64,000 nt of DNA, taken from positions 1 to 64,000 of the forward strand of contig NZ_CP063846.1 of the NCBI RefSeq assembly GCF_021018745.1, given 5' to 3'. The position numbers and the translations under genes are program-made. The notes below the pieces were generated by a model. The model worked only from the letters and a program-made list of their open reading frames with translations, had not been told where the DNA came from and searched no databases. Of the stretch, positions 34,264-42,139 are shown one piece after another (the first letter of the stretch is position 1; every line of letters begins with the position of its first letter). This DNA comes from Gloeobacter morelensis MG652769. Its GTDB lineage: Bacteria > Cyanobacteriota > Cyanobacteriia > Gloeobacterales > Gloeobacteraceae.

Positions 34264-36420
34264 TCAAGGTTCGTATTCTGTACCCCGTTGGATGGCGTCG
34301 AAGGTGTCGTCGAAGTGTTTGCGCAATGCCCGCTCCCTCTCTATACCGGCGCTCCGAGCAGCTATCTTCTGAGCCTGGAGGCTGTGCGAGAGGATGGCGC
34401 GGACCTCTTCCGCGCGGTGCCCCGCTTTGAAGGCCATGGCCGCCAATTCCTTGTCGGTCGCTCTGCCGGCTCGGCGCCGCTTGAGCATCCGTAGGTATTT
34501 CTGATACAGCAATCGGCTCGCGTCTCCCTGCGGAGTCAGCGGCGTCGCAAGGAGGCCACCGCCTTCTCCACCCTCACGACCGAATTCGACAAGGTCTGCT
34601 GCTGCTTCTGCATCGGCAGTACGGCCATGTACCATATCAAACCCACGATGGCCGCGGTCTGCAGGGCCATCACCCCGCCCACTGCCCACGGGTTGAAAAT
34701 CCACTTGAGGGTCCGCCCCACGCTCTTCTGCTCCTCCACCTGCGCGGCCAGATCCGCTATCGGCTGATCGAGGTACTCGCGCGTTATCGCCAACTGCTTG
34801 GTCACCTGCTCGGACCACTTGGCTATCGACGCCTCGATCACTTTGCGGTTGGCCTCGCCCTGATCCTGGTTGGCCTTCACCTGCTTGCCCAGTTTCTCCG
34901 TCCAATCCTCCAGGCTGCCTTCGAACGATTTTTGCATCGATTCGGTCACCTTCCTCTGGAGATCGCTCCATTCTCCTATCGCCTGGTCCAGGCTCTGCTG
35001 GGTCTGGCGCATTTCTATCTCGGTGGCCAGGCGCTTGTGCTCGTCCGACAGACGATTCATCGCCGCTAACAGATTCACCAGTTCGTTCTGGCGCTGCTGG
35101 CCGATGAGCTTCAAAACCAAATCCGATTGGGCCTGGCGCTGATCGAAGGCGCCGATCATCTCCGCCACCCCCTTGAGGGAAGTGCGAACTGTCAGCAGCA
35201 GATCGCTGTGCGAAATCAATTTCTCCGTCTGTACAGTTTGAGAATTCTCCAACCTCCCCAGAAGCTCCGCCGTCTGCTTCACCCAATCCGGGATGTCGAG
35301 AAGGGGCGTCAGTTTCTCGATCGAACTTTCCGTTTGTGCTGACGACACTTCCTGGGCTTTGCCCAGCCGCTGTACCCCCTCCGACAGCTCCGCCAACCGC
35401 TCTTTGTGGATCCGCACCAGGGACGCCCGCAGCTCCTCGACCGAAGTCAGCAGGTCCGCCAGCATCGGCCGCCAATTTTCCGGCGGACTGTGCCCCTCCG
35501 GTTCCGGCCCGCTCCCGGGCTCCGGCTGGCGGTTTGCATGCCGGGGTCTGCCCAGCTGCTCCAGGCGCTCCTGAACCCTGTCGAGATCCGCACGGTTCAC
35601 CCCCGGGACTGGGTGCGCGGTCGTCGGGTTGTCGTTCGAGTTCATGGCTCACTCCAAGGTAATTTTTCAAACCGTTCAAAGTAAACGCTTTGCCCAGGGA
35701 CGCTCCCCGGACGGCCACCGGACAGTCTTTCAGCCTGTAGCTGATCCCACAGGCCCGCCCGTCCGGACCGAGGTGCGTCCGCACGTCCACCCCGCGCGAC
35801 GACAGGCGGCCCACCAATTCCCGGACCGTCATTGAACTGCGCGCCTCGGCCAAAACCGCATACTGCAAACGGGTTTTGTTGCTAACGGCGCCACGGGCGA
35901 GCATCTCGCGTTCTTCTTTTTGGGCGGTGCGCACGAGGGGCACCGCGTTGTTCACCGGCTGCAGCCCGAACTCCGCCTCTATTCGCCTGCAGGCCCGTTG
36001 CCCACGCCACCAGTCGTGGCGATCCGAGATCACCCCGCCGTCGAGCGCCACCCTGCAAGCGACGACGTGCAAGTGGGGGTGTTCTGTGTCCCGGTGGCGA
36101 ATGTACACGGCCTGGGTTTTGGCGAGATCGAATCCCATCAGTTCCAGGTACCGGTTCGCGATTTCCGCCATGCGGTCGTTTTCGGAGCACCTATCGTCCG
36201 CCAGCCGCTCCCCCGGCGGGAAAGCGATCGCGACGTGGTAAACGGGTTTGTGCAACGCCGGACGCAGACGGGCGCTGACGCGGAATTCGGCGGCGAGGGA
36301 TTCGGGATCGGTACCGGCCATCGACCCCCCCACGATCTCGGGCCGCTTTCGCTCCAGCAGCGCGTAGCGCAACACCGAGGCGAAGCCGCGCCCTTTAGAC
36401 TGCTTGGCGATCATCGGCAC
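34264..36420 (-). CDS. Conjugative relaxase with a nested gene
   Basis: The relaxase nicks one strand at oriT, becomes attached to it through a Tyr and leads it into the channel. The N-terminal domain (1-260) has HRDTEHPHLH at 109-118, the three-His metal motif of the Pfam Relaxase/MOBP group; Tyr19 (VLRYALLE) is the likely nucleophile. From about residue 260 to 630 the frame is Gly/Asp/Arg/Pro-rich and coincides with the nested gene 34536-35645. After that a normal helical C-terminus returns (LLYQKYLRMLKRRRAGRATD..), evidence that the outer frame really is read through. This recalls RSF1010 mobA, which contains mobB in another frame. Its start overlaps the end of the MobC-like gene. Confidence 0.85.
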   Translation of the reverse strand: MPMIAKQSKGRGFASVLRYALLERKRPEIVGGSMAGTDPESLAAEFRVSARLRPALHKPVYHVAIAFPPGERLADDRCSENDRMAEIANRYLELMGFDLAKTQAVYIRHRDTEHPHLHVVACRVALDGGVISDRHDWWRGQRACRRIEAEFGLQPVNNAVPLVRTAQKEEREMLARGAVSNKTRLQYAVLAEARSSMTVRELVGRLSSRGVDVRTHLGPDGRACGISYRLKDCPVAVRGASLGKAFTLNGLKNYLGVSHELERQPDDRAPSPGGEPCGSRQGSGAPGAAGQTPACKPPAGARERAGTGGAQSAGKLAADAGGPADFGRGAAGVPGADPQRAVGGAVGGGTAAGQSPGSVVSTNGKFDRETDAPSRHPGLGEADGGASGEVGEFSNCTDGEIDFAQRSAADSSHFPQGGGGDDRRLRSAPGPIGFGFEAHRPAAPERTGESVSGDESSVGRAQAPGHRDRNAPDPAEPGPGDRRMERSPEEGDRIDAKIVRRQPGGLDGETGQAGEGQPGSGRGQPQSDRGVDSQVVRAGDQAVGDNARVPRSADSGSGRAGGGAEERGADPQVDFQPVGSGRGDGPADRGHRGFDMVHGRTADAEAAADLVEFGREGGEGGGLLATPLTPQGDASRLLYQKYLRMLKRRRAGRATDKELAAMAFKAGHRAEEVRAILSHSLQAQKIAARSAGIERERALRKHFDDTFDAIQRGTEYEP
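34536..35645 (-). CDS. MobB-like coiled-coil membrane protein nested in the relaxase gene
   Basis: ATG 35645 has TTGGAG about seven bases upstream. The 369-residue product is a long coiled coil (e.g. HKERLAELSEGVQRLGKAQE, RLSDEHKRLATEIEMRQTQQ) with one membrane span near the end (VGGVMALQTAAIVGLIWYMA) and a short coiled tail. It is encoded entirely within the relaxase frame, shifted +1. In RSF1010 the similarly nested MobB is a membrane protein that stabilises the relaxosome and contacts the coupling protein; the same role is inferred here from position and topology, not from sequence identity. Confidence 0.75.
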   Translation of the reverse strand: MNSNDNPTTAHPVPGVNRADLDRVQERLEQLGRPRHANRQPEPGSGPEPEGHSPPENWRPMLADLLTSVEELRASLVRIHKERLAELSEGVQRLGKAQEVSSAQTESSIEKLTPLLDIPDWVKQTAELLGRLENSQTVQTEKLISHSDLLLTVRTSLKGVAEMIGAFDQRQAQSDLVLKLIGQQRQNELVNLLAAMNRLSDEHKRLATEIEMRQTQQSLDQAIGEWSDLQRKVTESMQKSFEGSLEDWTEKLGKQVKANQDQGEANRKVIEASIAKWSEQVTKQLAITREYLDQPIADLAAQVEEQKSVGRTLKWIFNPWAVGGVMALQTAAIVGLIWYMAVLPMQKQQQTLSNSVVRVEKAVASLRRR

Positions 36421-36925
36421 CGATCAGCTGTTCGCGGACAATTTTCAACTGGGCGATCAAGTCGCCCAACAATTCCGGGGGAACGGGAGAAGCCACCCCG
36501 CGGTTCAGGTGACGCAGGTACTGGTTAAGCAGACAACCGATTCGCCCAAGTTCAACATAAACAAGCTGGTTCACGCCGGGCACCCGGACCACGTCGGCAG
36601 GCGGCTGCCCCAGCGCGGCCAGCCTCACAAAATCGGCGCGGCTAAGGCCGCTGAGCGCCGCCCGCTCGTCGATGACGCTCAGCTGGGCAGCCGTCAGCCT
36701 GAAAACGACCCGCTTCTGTGCACCTCCCCGAATTGGCGCATCGGGGAAACCGTCTTTGCCATCCGAAGCCGTGGAGGTTTGCGACTCCATAGGCTTTAGC
36801 GCCCCAAGCGCGAGGCTGCGGCAATAATCGCTCCGGTCCATGCCCGCCTCCCGGGCGCGCTCGTCGATGATACGCACCTGCTCGATGCTCGCTCGGATCT
36901 CTATGCGTCTGTCTAGATTTTTCAT
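36395..36925 (-). CDS. Relaxosome accessory protein with two MobC/ribbon-helix-helix-like halves
   Basis: The 176 residues contain two similar units: RIEIRASIEQVRIIDERARE..GMDRSDYCRSLALG (about 5-40) and RVVFRLTAAQLSVIDERAAL..GLSRADFVRLAALG (about 72-107). Each is a beta strand plus two helices as in MobC-type DNA-binding proteins, which bind oriT and help the relaxase. Usually one unit dimerises; here two are joined in one chain. A C-terminal part (LNQYLRHLNRG..LIAQLKIVREQL) fits the MobC family. ATG 36925 is preferred to the upstream open frame. It overlaps the relaxase start. Confidence 0.75.
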   Translation of the reverse strand: MKNLDRRIEIRASIEQVRIIDERAREAGMDRSDYCRSLALGALKPMESQTSTASDGKDGFPDAPIRGGAQKRVVFRLTAAQLSVIDERAALSGLSRADFVRLAALGQPPADVVRVPGVNQLVYVELGRIGCLLNQYLRHLNRGVASPVPPELLGDLIAQLKIVREQLIGADDRQAV

Positions 36926-37079
36926 CGCCACGACCACCCGCCCGGACAGCAGATGCCCCGGGCCATAACTTGCTTCCCCGGGCGATCCGGAGCCGGGCAC
37001 CGGGCACTCGCGCCCTGCCTTTCCAGAGATAGGTCAACCGCAAGGGCGCAGCGTTTCGTTGCCATCGGCAGCCGCCCCT

Positions 37080-37766
37080 TCATCGCTGCACGAATTGTTC
37101 GTTGCAAACGCCGCAACGGACCTTGAGACTTTCCTTGCCCCAGCAGTTTGCGGCGCAATTCGGGCAGGTGAATTTCAATTTGTCTCGGCGCTGCTTTTGG
37201 GCGGTCTCGCCGCCTTCGCCCCCTTCCTCGACCCCTGTGGCAGGGAATTGGCCTCCGCGCCAAGGCAACAAGTGGCCATCGGGCATTTTGCGAAAGGCAC
37301 GCTCGAAAGGGCCGTTCTCCTGCACGAGGTGATGCACCTTCTTGCCAGTCTGTTTTCCGCCCGGCTCGCCCGTCGAAGTGGGAAGCAGACCGATCTGCAC
37401 CATTTTTGAAGCCCACCGCTTGTCGTGGTATCCACAACTGGGAGGCTTGCCTTCAAGATGCCTCCACAAATGGCACATCTCGTGGCACAAAGTTGCCATG
37501 ACGTCGGCCAACGGCCGATCCAGCGTGTCCGGGTTAAGGGATATCTCGTGGACGCGATCGGTCCGCTTTTCCCAACGCTCCGGGGCGAAAAACCCGAAAG
37601 AGCGGTTGTGTCTGGAAAAATTCAAGATGCAGTGCGGCAGACCGTTGCCGAAAAGCTCTTTGTTGAAATAATTGAAAGCCGCTTGGTAGGCCGACCACTG
37701 CTCTGTGGTCGGCGGTTTTTCCATCGTACGATGGAACGCCGTTTCCCCAGCTGTTTGTGGGACCAT
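37080..37766 (-). CDS. SprT-like zinc metalloprotease-fold protein
   Basis: GGAGG lies just before ATG 37766. The 228-residue protein has HEMCH at 95-99 with a later His (SCGYHDKRW) completing the zinc site, and a C-terminal zinc ribbon with CPNC and CGVC near the end. This is the SprT/Spartan-type fold, whose eukaryotic member degrades DNA-protein crosslinks. SprT-like genes are common on conjugative plasmids, where the exact target is unclear. First gene of the minus-strand mobilisation operon. Positions 36926-37079 carry no gene I can support. Confidence 0.85.
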   Translation of the reverse strand: MVPQTAGETAFHRTMEKPPTTEQWSAYQAAFNYFNKELFGNGLPHCILNFSRHNRSFGFFAPERWEKRTDRVHEISLNPDTLDRPLADVMATLCHEMCHLWRHLEGKPPSCGYHDKRWASKMVQIGLLPTSTGEPGGKQTGKKVHHLVQENGPFERAFRKMPDGHLLPWRGGQFPATGVEEGGEGGETAQKQRRDKLKFTCPNCAANCWGKESLKVRCGVCNEQFVQR

Positions 37767-37960
37767 GGCACCTCCGTCAGTGTAACCCACCCCAAACCAT
37801 CCGGGCAAAGGGTTCCGTCAATCCAAGGATATTCCGATTTTTCTCGGAAGTTTTCAACTCGGAAGATTTTTTGGTATCATTGCCGCGTCGGACGTGATGT
37901 CATGACATGTCAGGGCATGGCACTGCACGGCATATCGTTACATTCGCGCGCGAGGTTTCG
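37767..37960. promoter_or_regulatory. Divergent control region; candidate centromere or oriT
   Basis: This 194-base AT-richer region separates the mobilisation operon from the parM-like operon. It contains TTCCGA/TCGGAA (37832-37849), two copies of CTCGGAAG 15 bases apart (37843-37850, 37858-37865) and a 12-base palindrome ATGTCATGACAT (37897-37908). Such repeats are expected of a partition centromere and its auto-repressor. A nick site cannot be placed. Confidence 0.4.
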
Positions 37961-39037
37961 ATGGTGAAGGAAGTGATCGCGGGGTTCGACGCCGGCAGCA
38001 CGGAGGTACGCCTTTACGACGGTTCGCGGATGATCCGGTTGCCGTCGGTGCTTTCGAAGGAAACGGCCCGGGCGCGCGGGCTGGAGGCAGAGGGGGTGCT
38101 TGGCCAGGAGAATCCTGGGCGCGTCGAAGGGAGCACCCTCAAAGTAAAGCGCGCGGCGGGAGGGGCGACTTACCTGTTGGGTGCGGAGGCGCACGGGGGC
38201 ACAAACCCCCGCGCCCTGGCGGACGGTTCGAAAGACGATCCGGACGTGCAGCTGTTTTTAGACGCGGCCCTGGGCGAACTGGCGGACGGCGATGCAGAGA
38301 TCAAGGCGCACGTCGCGACCCACTGCCCGATGGGCGAGTGGCTCGAAGGCCACAGACGCGAATCGATCAAGCGGCTTTTGGAGGGGCGGCGCACGCTGAT
38401 CGTCGGGAGCAGGCAAGTCGCCGTTGACGTGTCGGTGCTGGAGGTCGGCCCGGAGGCCGTGCCGGTGCTGTATTTTCTGCAGGCGAGGCGGGAGCTGCGC
38501 AAAGGGACGGCCTACAAAGTCGCCAACTTTGGCGGGTTCAGCCTAGACGCCGGTTACATCGCGGGAAATCTTGTGCAAGCCTCCCACAGCAGGCACTTCG
38601 AAGGCGGCCTGGACACGGCGCGCGTCGAAGCGGTTGCCGATCACTTGGTGAGGAACGGGCTGTTCGGGGTGTCGAGATCGCGGATTCGCTCTGCCATCGT
38701 CAGGGGCTCCAACCGGTACGTGCACGAGAACATGCAGGTGATCGACTTTTCGGCCGTCCTTGAGGAGGCCGAGGAGGATTACGCCCGCCAAAAGATAGCC
38801 GATCTGACGGCCCTGTGGCGCAACGTGCCCGCGGACCAGGTGGTAGTGGACGGGGGCGCCACCACCCCCCTCATCATGGGCAAGCTGCTGCACCAATACC
38901 CGAAGGCGACTGTGGTCCCGGAACACCTGGCCAGGCTCAGCCACGTCATGGGGCTGTACCACCGGGCGGTGTCGTTGCACGAACGGGCGGCCGAGAAGCA
39001 CCCGAAACCGGGAGCCAAGGAGGCAAGCCGTGCTTGA
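37961..39037 (+). CDS. parM: ParM-like actin-family ATPase
   Basis: This protein would form filaments that push plasmid copies apart. The 358 residues show the actin-fold phosphate loops: GFDAGSTEVRLY near 8 (phosphate 1), VANFGGFSLDAGYI near 185 (phosphate 2; the usual second-loop Gly/Thr pattern is modified) and VVDGGATTPLIMG near 295 (adenosine motif). ATG 37961 has GAGG five bases upstream. It overlaps the next gene, as usual for parMR operons. Confidence 0.8.
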   Translation: MVKEVIAGFDAGSTEVRLYDGSRMIRLPSVLSKETARARGLEAEGVLGQENPGRVEGSTLKVKRAAGGATYLLGAEAHGGTNPRALADGSKDDPDVQLFLDAALGELADGDAEIKAHVATHCPMGEWLEGHRRESIKRLLEGRRTLIVGSRQVAVDVSVLEVGPEAVPVLYFLQARRELRKGTAYKVANFGGFSLDAGYIAGNLVQASHSRHFEGGLDTARVEAVADHLVRNGLFGVSRSRIRSAIVRGSNRYVHENMQVIDFSAVLEEAEEDYARQKIADLTALWRNVPADQVVVDGGATTPLIMGKLLHQYPKATVVPEHLARLSHVMGLYHRAVSLHERAAEKHPKPGAKEASRA

Positions 39038-39455
39038 ACGACCGATTGAGAGACTCGCAGAAAGGGGGGCGGTGCCGCAGCTGCAGCTGCGGGAGAACCT
39101 GAACAACCCGGACGACTGGGTGATCGAGGCGGTCCGGGCTCACCTGTTGACCGAAGCCCAAGCCAGCTGCCCCCGTGTGTTCAAGCAGGTGCTGGCGGCG
39201 GGGCTTCGGGCGGGGGGCCATTACGAGCAGGCCGTCGCCTGGATACGTTCGCAGCTGCACAATCTGGCGCCGTGGCAGCAAGAGCGGATAGAAGTCCGGC
39301 TCGCTAGTACCGCACGGGAGATTGCACGCGCCACCGATGCCCAAAAATCCCTAGGCGAGAGGACCCATGTGCACCGGCCGCCCTCGATCGCCGATGGGGA
39401 CGAAAACAGCGACGACGATCTGGCAGACAACTTCGACTTGATGGGGATTGGATGA
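39030..39455 (+). CDS. Putative ParR-like partition partner, 141 residues
   Basis: GTG 39030 overlaps the end of the actin gene and has GGAGG six bases upstream. The protein is helical in its first 100 residues (NNPDDWVIEAVRAHLLTEAQ, RVFKQVLAAGLRAGGHYEQA) and ends in an acidic disordered tail (DGDENSDDDLADNFDLMG). ParR adaptors follow parM, bind the centromere with a small N-terminal domain and contact the filament with the C-terminus; that role is inferred from position. No obvious ribbon-helix-helix was seen. Confidence 0.6.
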   Translation: MLERPIERLAERGAVPQLQLRENLNNPDDWVIEAVRAHLLTEAQASCPRVFKQVLAAGLRAGGHYEQAVAWIRSQLHNLAPWQQERIEVRLASTAREIARATDAQKSLGERTHVHRPPSIADGDENSDDDLADNFDLMGIG

Positions 39456-42073
39456 TGGTCACGATTGGCAACTTTTCGCCGGTGCACAGAAAGCTCTTCC
39501 ATGCCGCGACGGCTTCCTCTCTGCTCACCACGGGCTGGTGCCTCGGCCAGTTTCCGGCCTTGGCCCAAAGCACTCGGACAATCGCGAACGCCAAAACGCA
39601 AGGGATTGAGATGGCGCGGGATGTGTTCGAAAGCCAGCGCAACGGAGCCCAGGAGCTGTACCCCGTCAACTTTGGCGGCTCCGATTGGAATTGGACACAG
39701 CCGATTACGGCACAAAACTCACAAAGTTCCGTGAACGGCGGACCCGACATTGAGCCGGGGCGCGCCGCGTCGCCGATGACAATTCTTGAGGAAGTAACCG
39801 TCACGGCAACCCGCAGACCGACAAAAGAGAAAGACACCACCGTCGCGACCTACGTGGTCGACACGCGGGACATCCGTTCGACGGGGGCGGTCACGGTGAC
39901 CGACAGCCTTGTGCTCGTGCCCGGGTTACAATTTGCCCCCGGCCTGGGCGGGGTGCGCAACTTCGGCAACAACTACCTGCGCGGCTTCAACGACCAACGC
40001 TTTCTGGTGCTGCGAGACGGGGTACCCGTCAACCGCCCGGACAACAACAGCAGCGACATCTCCCGTTTCGGCATTGCCGATGTGGAGCGCGTTGAAGTCT
40101 TCTCCGGCGGGGCGGCGTTACGCTACGGGGCCGGGGCGGTTGGCGGTGTGATCAACATCATCAGCGAGACACCCAAGGGACCGCCGAAACTTACCCTCGC
40201 CTATGAGACGGGCTCCTACGGCTTCAGCCGGTACCTGGCCAAATACGGGGGAGGCGACGACGGTTTTAGTTACAACCTGGCTTTTTCTAGCGTGGTCGCC
40301 TTCAACAACTACCCTTACAGTTACACGCTGCCGAATAGCGCCCTGTTCTATGGCCCCGGAGACTTAACGCCCGCCGGCATTCCCCTTTACGGCCTGCTGC
40401 GGCCGGAAGTCGGACCGCCGATCGCGGTATCGGGCAGGGCAGACCAGTCCTATGCCGCGAGCGACACCTACGCGGCGAAACTGAGTTTCAAGCCGGATCC
40501 GTACAATTCCCTGACCCTGAGACTCAACCAGCAGGAGAGCAAAAACGCCTTCGTTTCGCCTGGCAGCACCATTTACCCATACGGGGTGTGCAGGGGCGGC
40601 GCGAACCTGAACGGTAACGGGACCCTGTCTGGATCGCGGTTCCTGCCGGTGGACCCGAACGGCAACGAGCTGCCTTGCGACACCCAGCGCTACCTCCCGA
40701 ACACGGCAACCACCAGCTTCATCGCTTCGAGATTCGCCTTCAACGCCAGCGCCGACGGACGGATCCAGTTCCCCACGGGCCGGTCTTACCCCTCTGCCGA
40801 AGCGGCCACTGCAAACGTCGCCTTCGGGGAACAGAGCACCCAGTCGGAGAGCCAGGTGACGCTTTTCTGGAACCACGAACCGGATCCACGGTTCAGCCTA
40901 AAGTCCTACCTACATTTCTTCCGCTTCACCCAACCGGTGTATCAACCGGACTTCTTCTACAACACGAATGTCCTGGCTCCCATCACCGGCTTGACGCCAC
41001 CCGGACAGTTCGCACGGCTTCCCGTGGTGGCCCCTATCCCTTTCGGCGAGGGAAGCCGGTTCGAGGCCCAATCGCTCCTCGACGCGCGCCTCTCTCCCGG
41101 ACAGATCCTCTCGCTCGGCGTCAATTTCCAGCAAGACCGATCCTTCACGCGCTTCGAGACGGGCTTTGCAGACAGAACCCTTTCGCGAACTTCGTTGTTC
41201 GTCGTGGACGACATCAACTTCAGTCATGAGCTGCAGGCCAACGTGGGATTTCGCTACACCATCAGCGACCGATTCGGTTCTAATCTCACACCGGCAGCGG
41301 GGCTGAGGTACAGCCCGAACCGGTTCATTTCGTTGCGGGGCAACTGGTCCCAGGTGCTCGCGCTGCCCCCGATAGACGAGCTGTTCACCTTCGAGGGTGG
41401 GGCACCATTCGCGAGCAATCCGAACCTTCAACCCGAAACGGGGATCACCTACGATGTCGGCGTGGACATCAACCCCTCGGAGAACTTGGGCATCCGCCTC
41501 ACTTACTTCAACACGTACTTCGACAACTACCGCATCGCAGTCGCCGAGCAGAACACAAACCCCCTGAGCGCCTTCCCGCTCATCTTCAGGGCGCAGAATG
41601 TCGGCAGCCGCTACGCAAGCGGTTTCGAGCTGGCGGGTAACTGGTTTTTGAGCCCGCAATTGAGATTGCGGGTGGCCTGGAGCAACACCGATGCCCGGCC
41701 TTACGGCCGGGCCGACGGCACCGATCAGTCGCTCTACCCCTTTTTCTTCGGCTACCAGGACCCGGGAGTACCGTTCAACAACGTCGTCGCCAACCTCACC
41801 TATTCCAACCAGGGGTGGCTCGTCTCGCTGCTGGGCCGCTACGACAGCGGCAAGCGCCGCGGGTTCGCAGGCGGCTCAATTCCACAAGGGGGGGGCGATT
41901 TTGTGCCTTCTTGGGCCACCCTAGACCTGAACTTTGAGGTGCCGATCGTACCTACCTTCACAATCACCGGTGGCGTGCTGAACGTTACCGACACACAGTA
42001 CGAATACCTCAGCGGAGTCCCGGCCCCAGGCACCACGTTCAGGGTCGGCGCAAGGATGGAGCTCGGGGGTTGA
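39452..42073 (+). CDS. TonB-dependent outer-membrane receptor
   Basis: The 873-residue protein has a signal peptide (ATASSLLTTGWCLGQFPALA), a TonB-box-like LEEVTVTATRR near 110, a plug domain (DSLVLVPGLQFAPGLGGVRN, YLRGF, VLRDGVPVNRPDNN, VERVEVFSGGAALRYGAGAVGGVINI) and a beta-barrel with 'SNPNLQPETGITYDVGVD' near the end. Such receptors import iron-siderophores, cobalamin or sugars; the substrate cannot be read. It is unusual that the ATG overlaps the stop of the partition gene (ATGA), putting an import gene in the segregation operon. The final residue is Gly rather than the usual aromatic. Confidence 0.88.
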   Translation: MMVTIGNFSPVHRKLFHAATASSLLTTGWCLGQFPALAQSTRTIANAKTQGIEMARDVFESQRNGAQELYPVNFGGSDWNWTQPITAQNSQSSVNGGPDIEPGRAASPMTILEEVTVTATRRPTKEKDTTVATYVVDTRDIRSTGAVTVTDSLVLVPGLQFAPGLGGVRNFGNNYLRGFNDQRFLVLRDGVPVNRPDNNSSDISRFGIADVERVEVFSGGAALRYGAGAVGGVINIISETPKGPPKLTLAYETGSYGFSRYLAKYGGGDDGFSYNLAFSSVVAFNNYPYSYTLPNSALFYGPGDLTPAGIPLYGLLRPEVGPPIAVSGRADQSYAASDTYAAKLSFKPDPYNSLTLRLNQQESKNAFVSPGSTIYPYGVCRGGANLNGNGTLSGSRFLPVDPNGNELPCDTQRYLPNTATTSFIASRFAFNASADGRIQFPTGRSYPSAEAATANVAFGEQSTQSESQVTLFWNHEPDPRFSLKSYLHFFRFTQPVYQPDFFYNTNVLAPITGLTPPGQFARLPVVAPIPFGEGSRFEAQSLLDARLSPGQILSLGVNFQQDRSFTRFETGFADRTLSRTSLFVVDDINFSHELQANVGFRYTISDRFGSNLTPAAGLRYSPNRFISLRGNWSQVLALPPIDELFTFEGGAPFASNPNLQPETGITYDVGVDINPSENLGIRLTYFNTYFDNYRIAVAEQNTNPLSAFPLIFRAQNVGSRYASGFELAGNWFLSPQLRLRVAWSNTDARPYGRADGTDQSLYPFFFGYQDPGVPFNNVVANLTYSNQGWLVSLLGRYDSGKRRGFAGGSIPQGGGDFVPSWATLDLNFEVPIVPTFTITGGVLNVTDTQYEYLSGVPAPGTTFRVGARMELGG

Positions 42074-42101
42074 AAAAAACCTCGACACGCCGCACCACCT
42101 T

Positions 42102-42117
42102 GTATCTTGATAGATAC
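42102..42117. promoter_or_regulatory. Small palindrome before the glycosyltransferase gene
   Basis: GTATCT, four bases, AGATAC, lying 23 bases before the ATG at 42140. It is a possible operator. The spacing does not fit the NtcA consensus (GTA-N8-TAC). Confidence 0.3.
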
Positions 42118-42139
42118 GTGAAGCTTGTGTTACATCCGC

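Noticed and set aside
42102-42117. NtcA binding site before the glycosyltransferase
   Set aside because: The spacing between GTA and TAC is ten, not eight.
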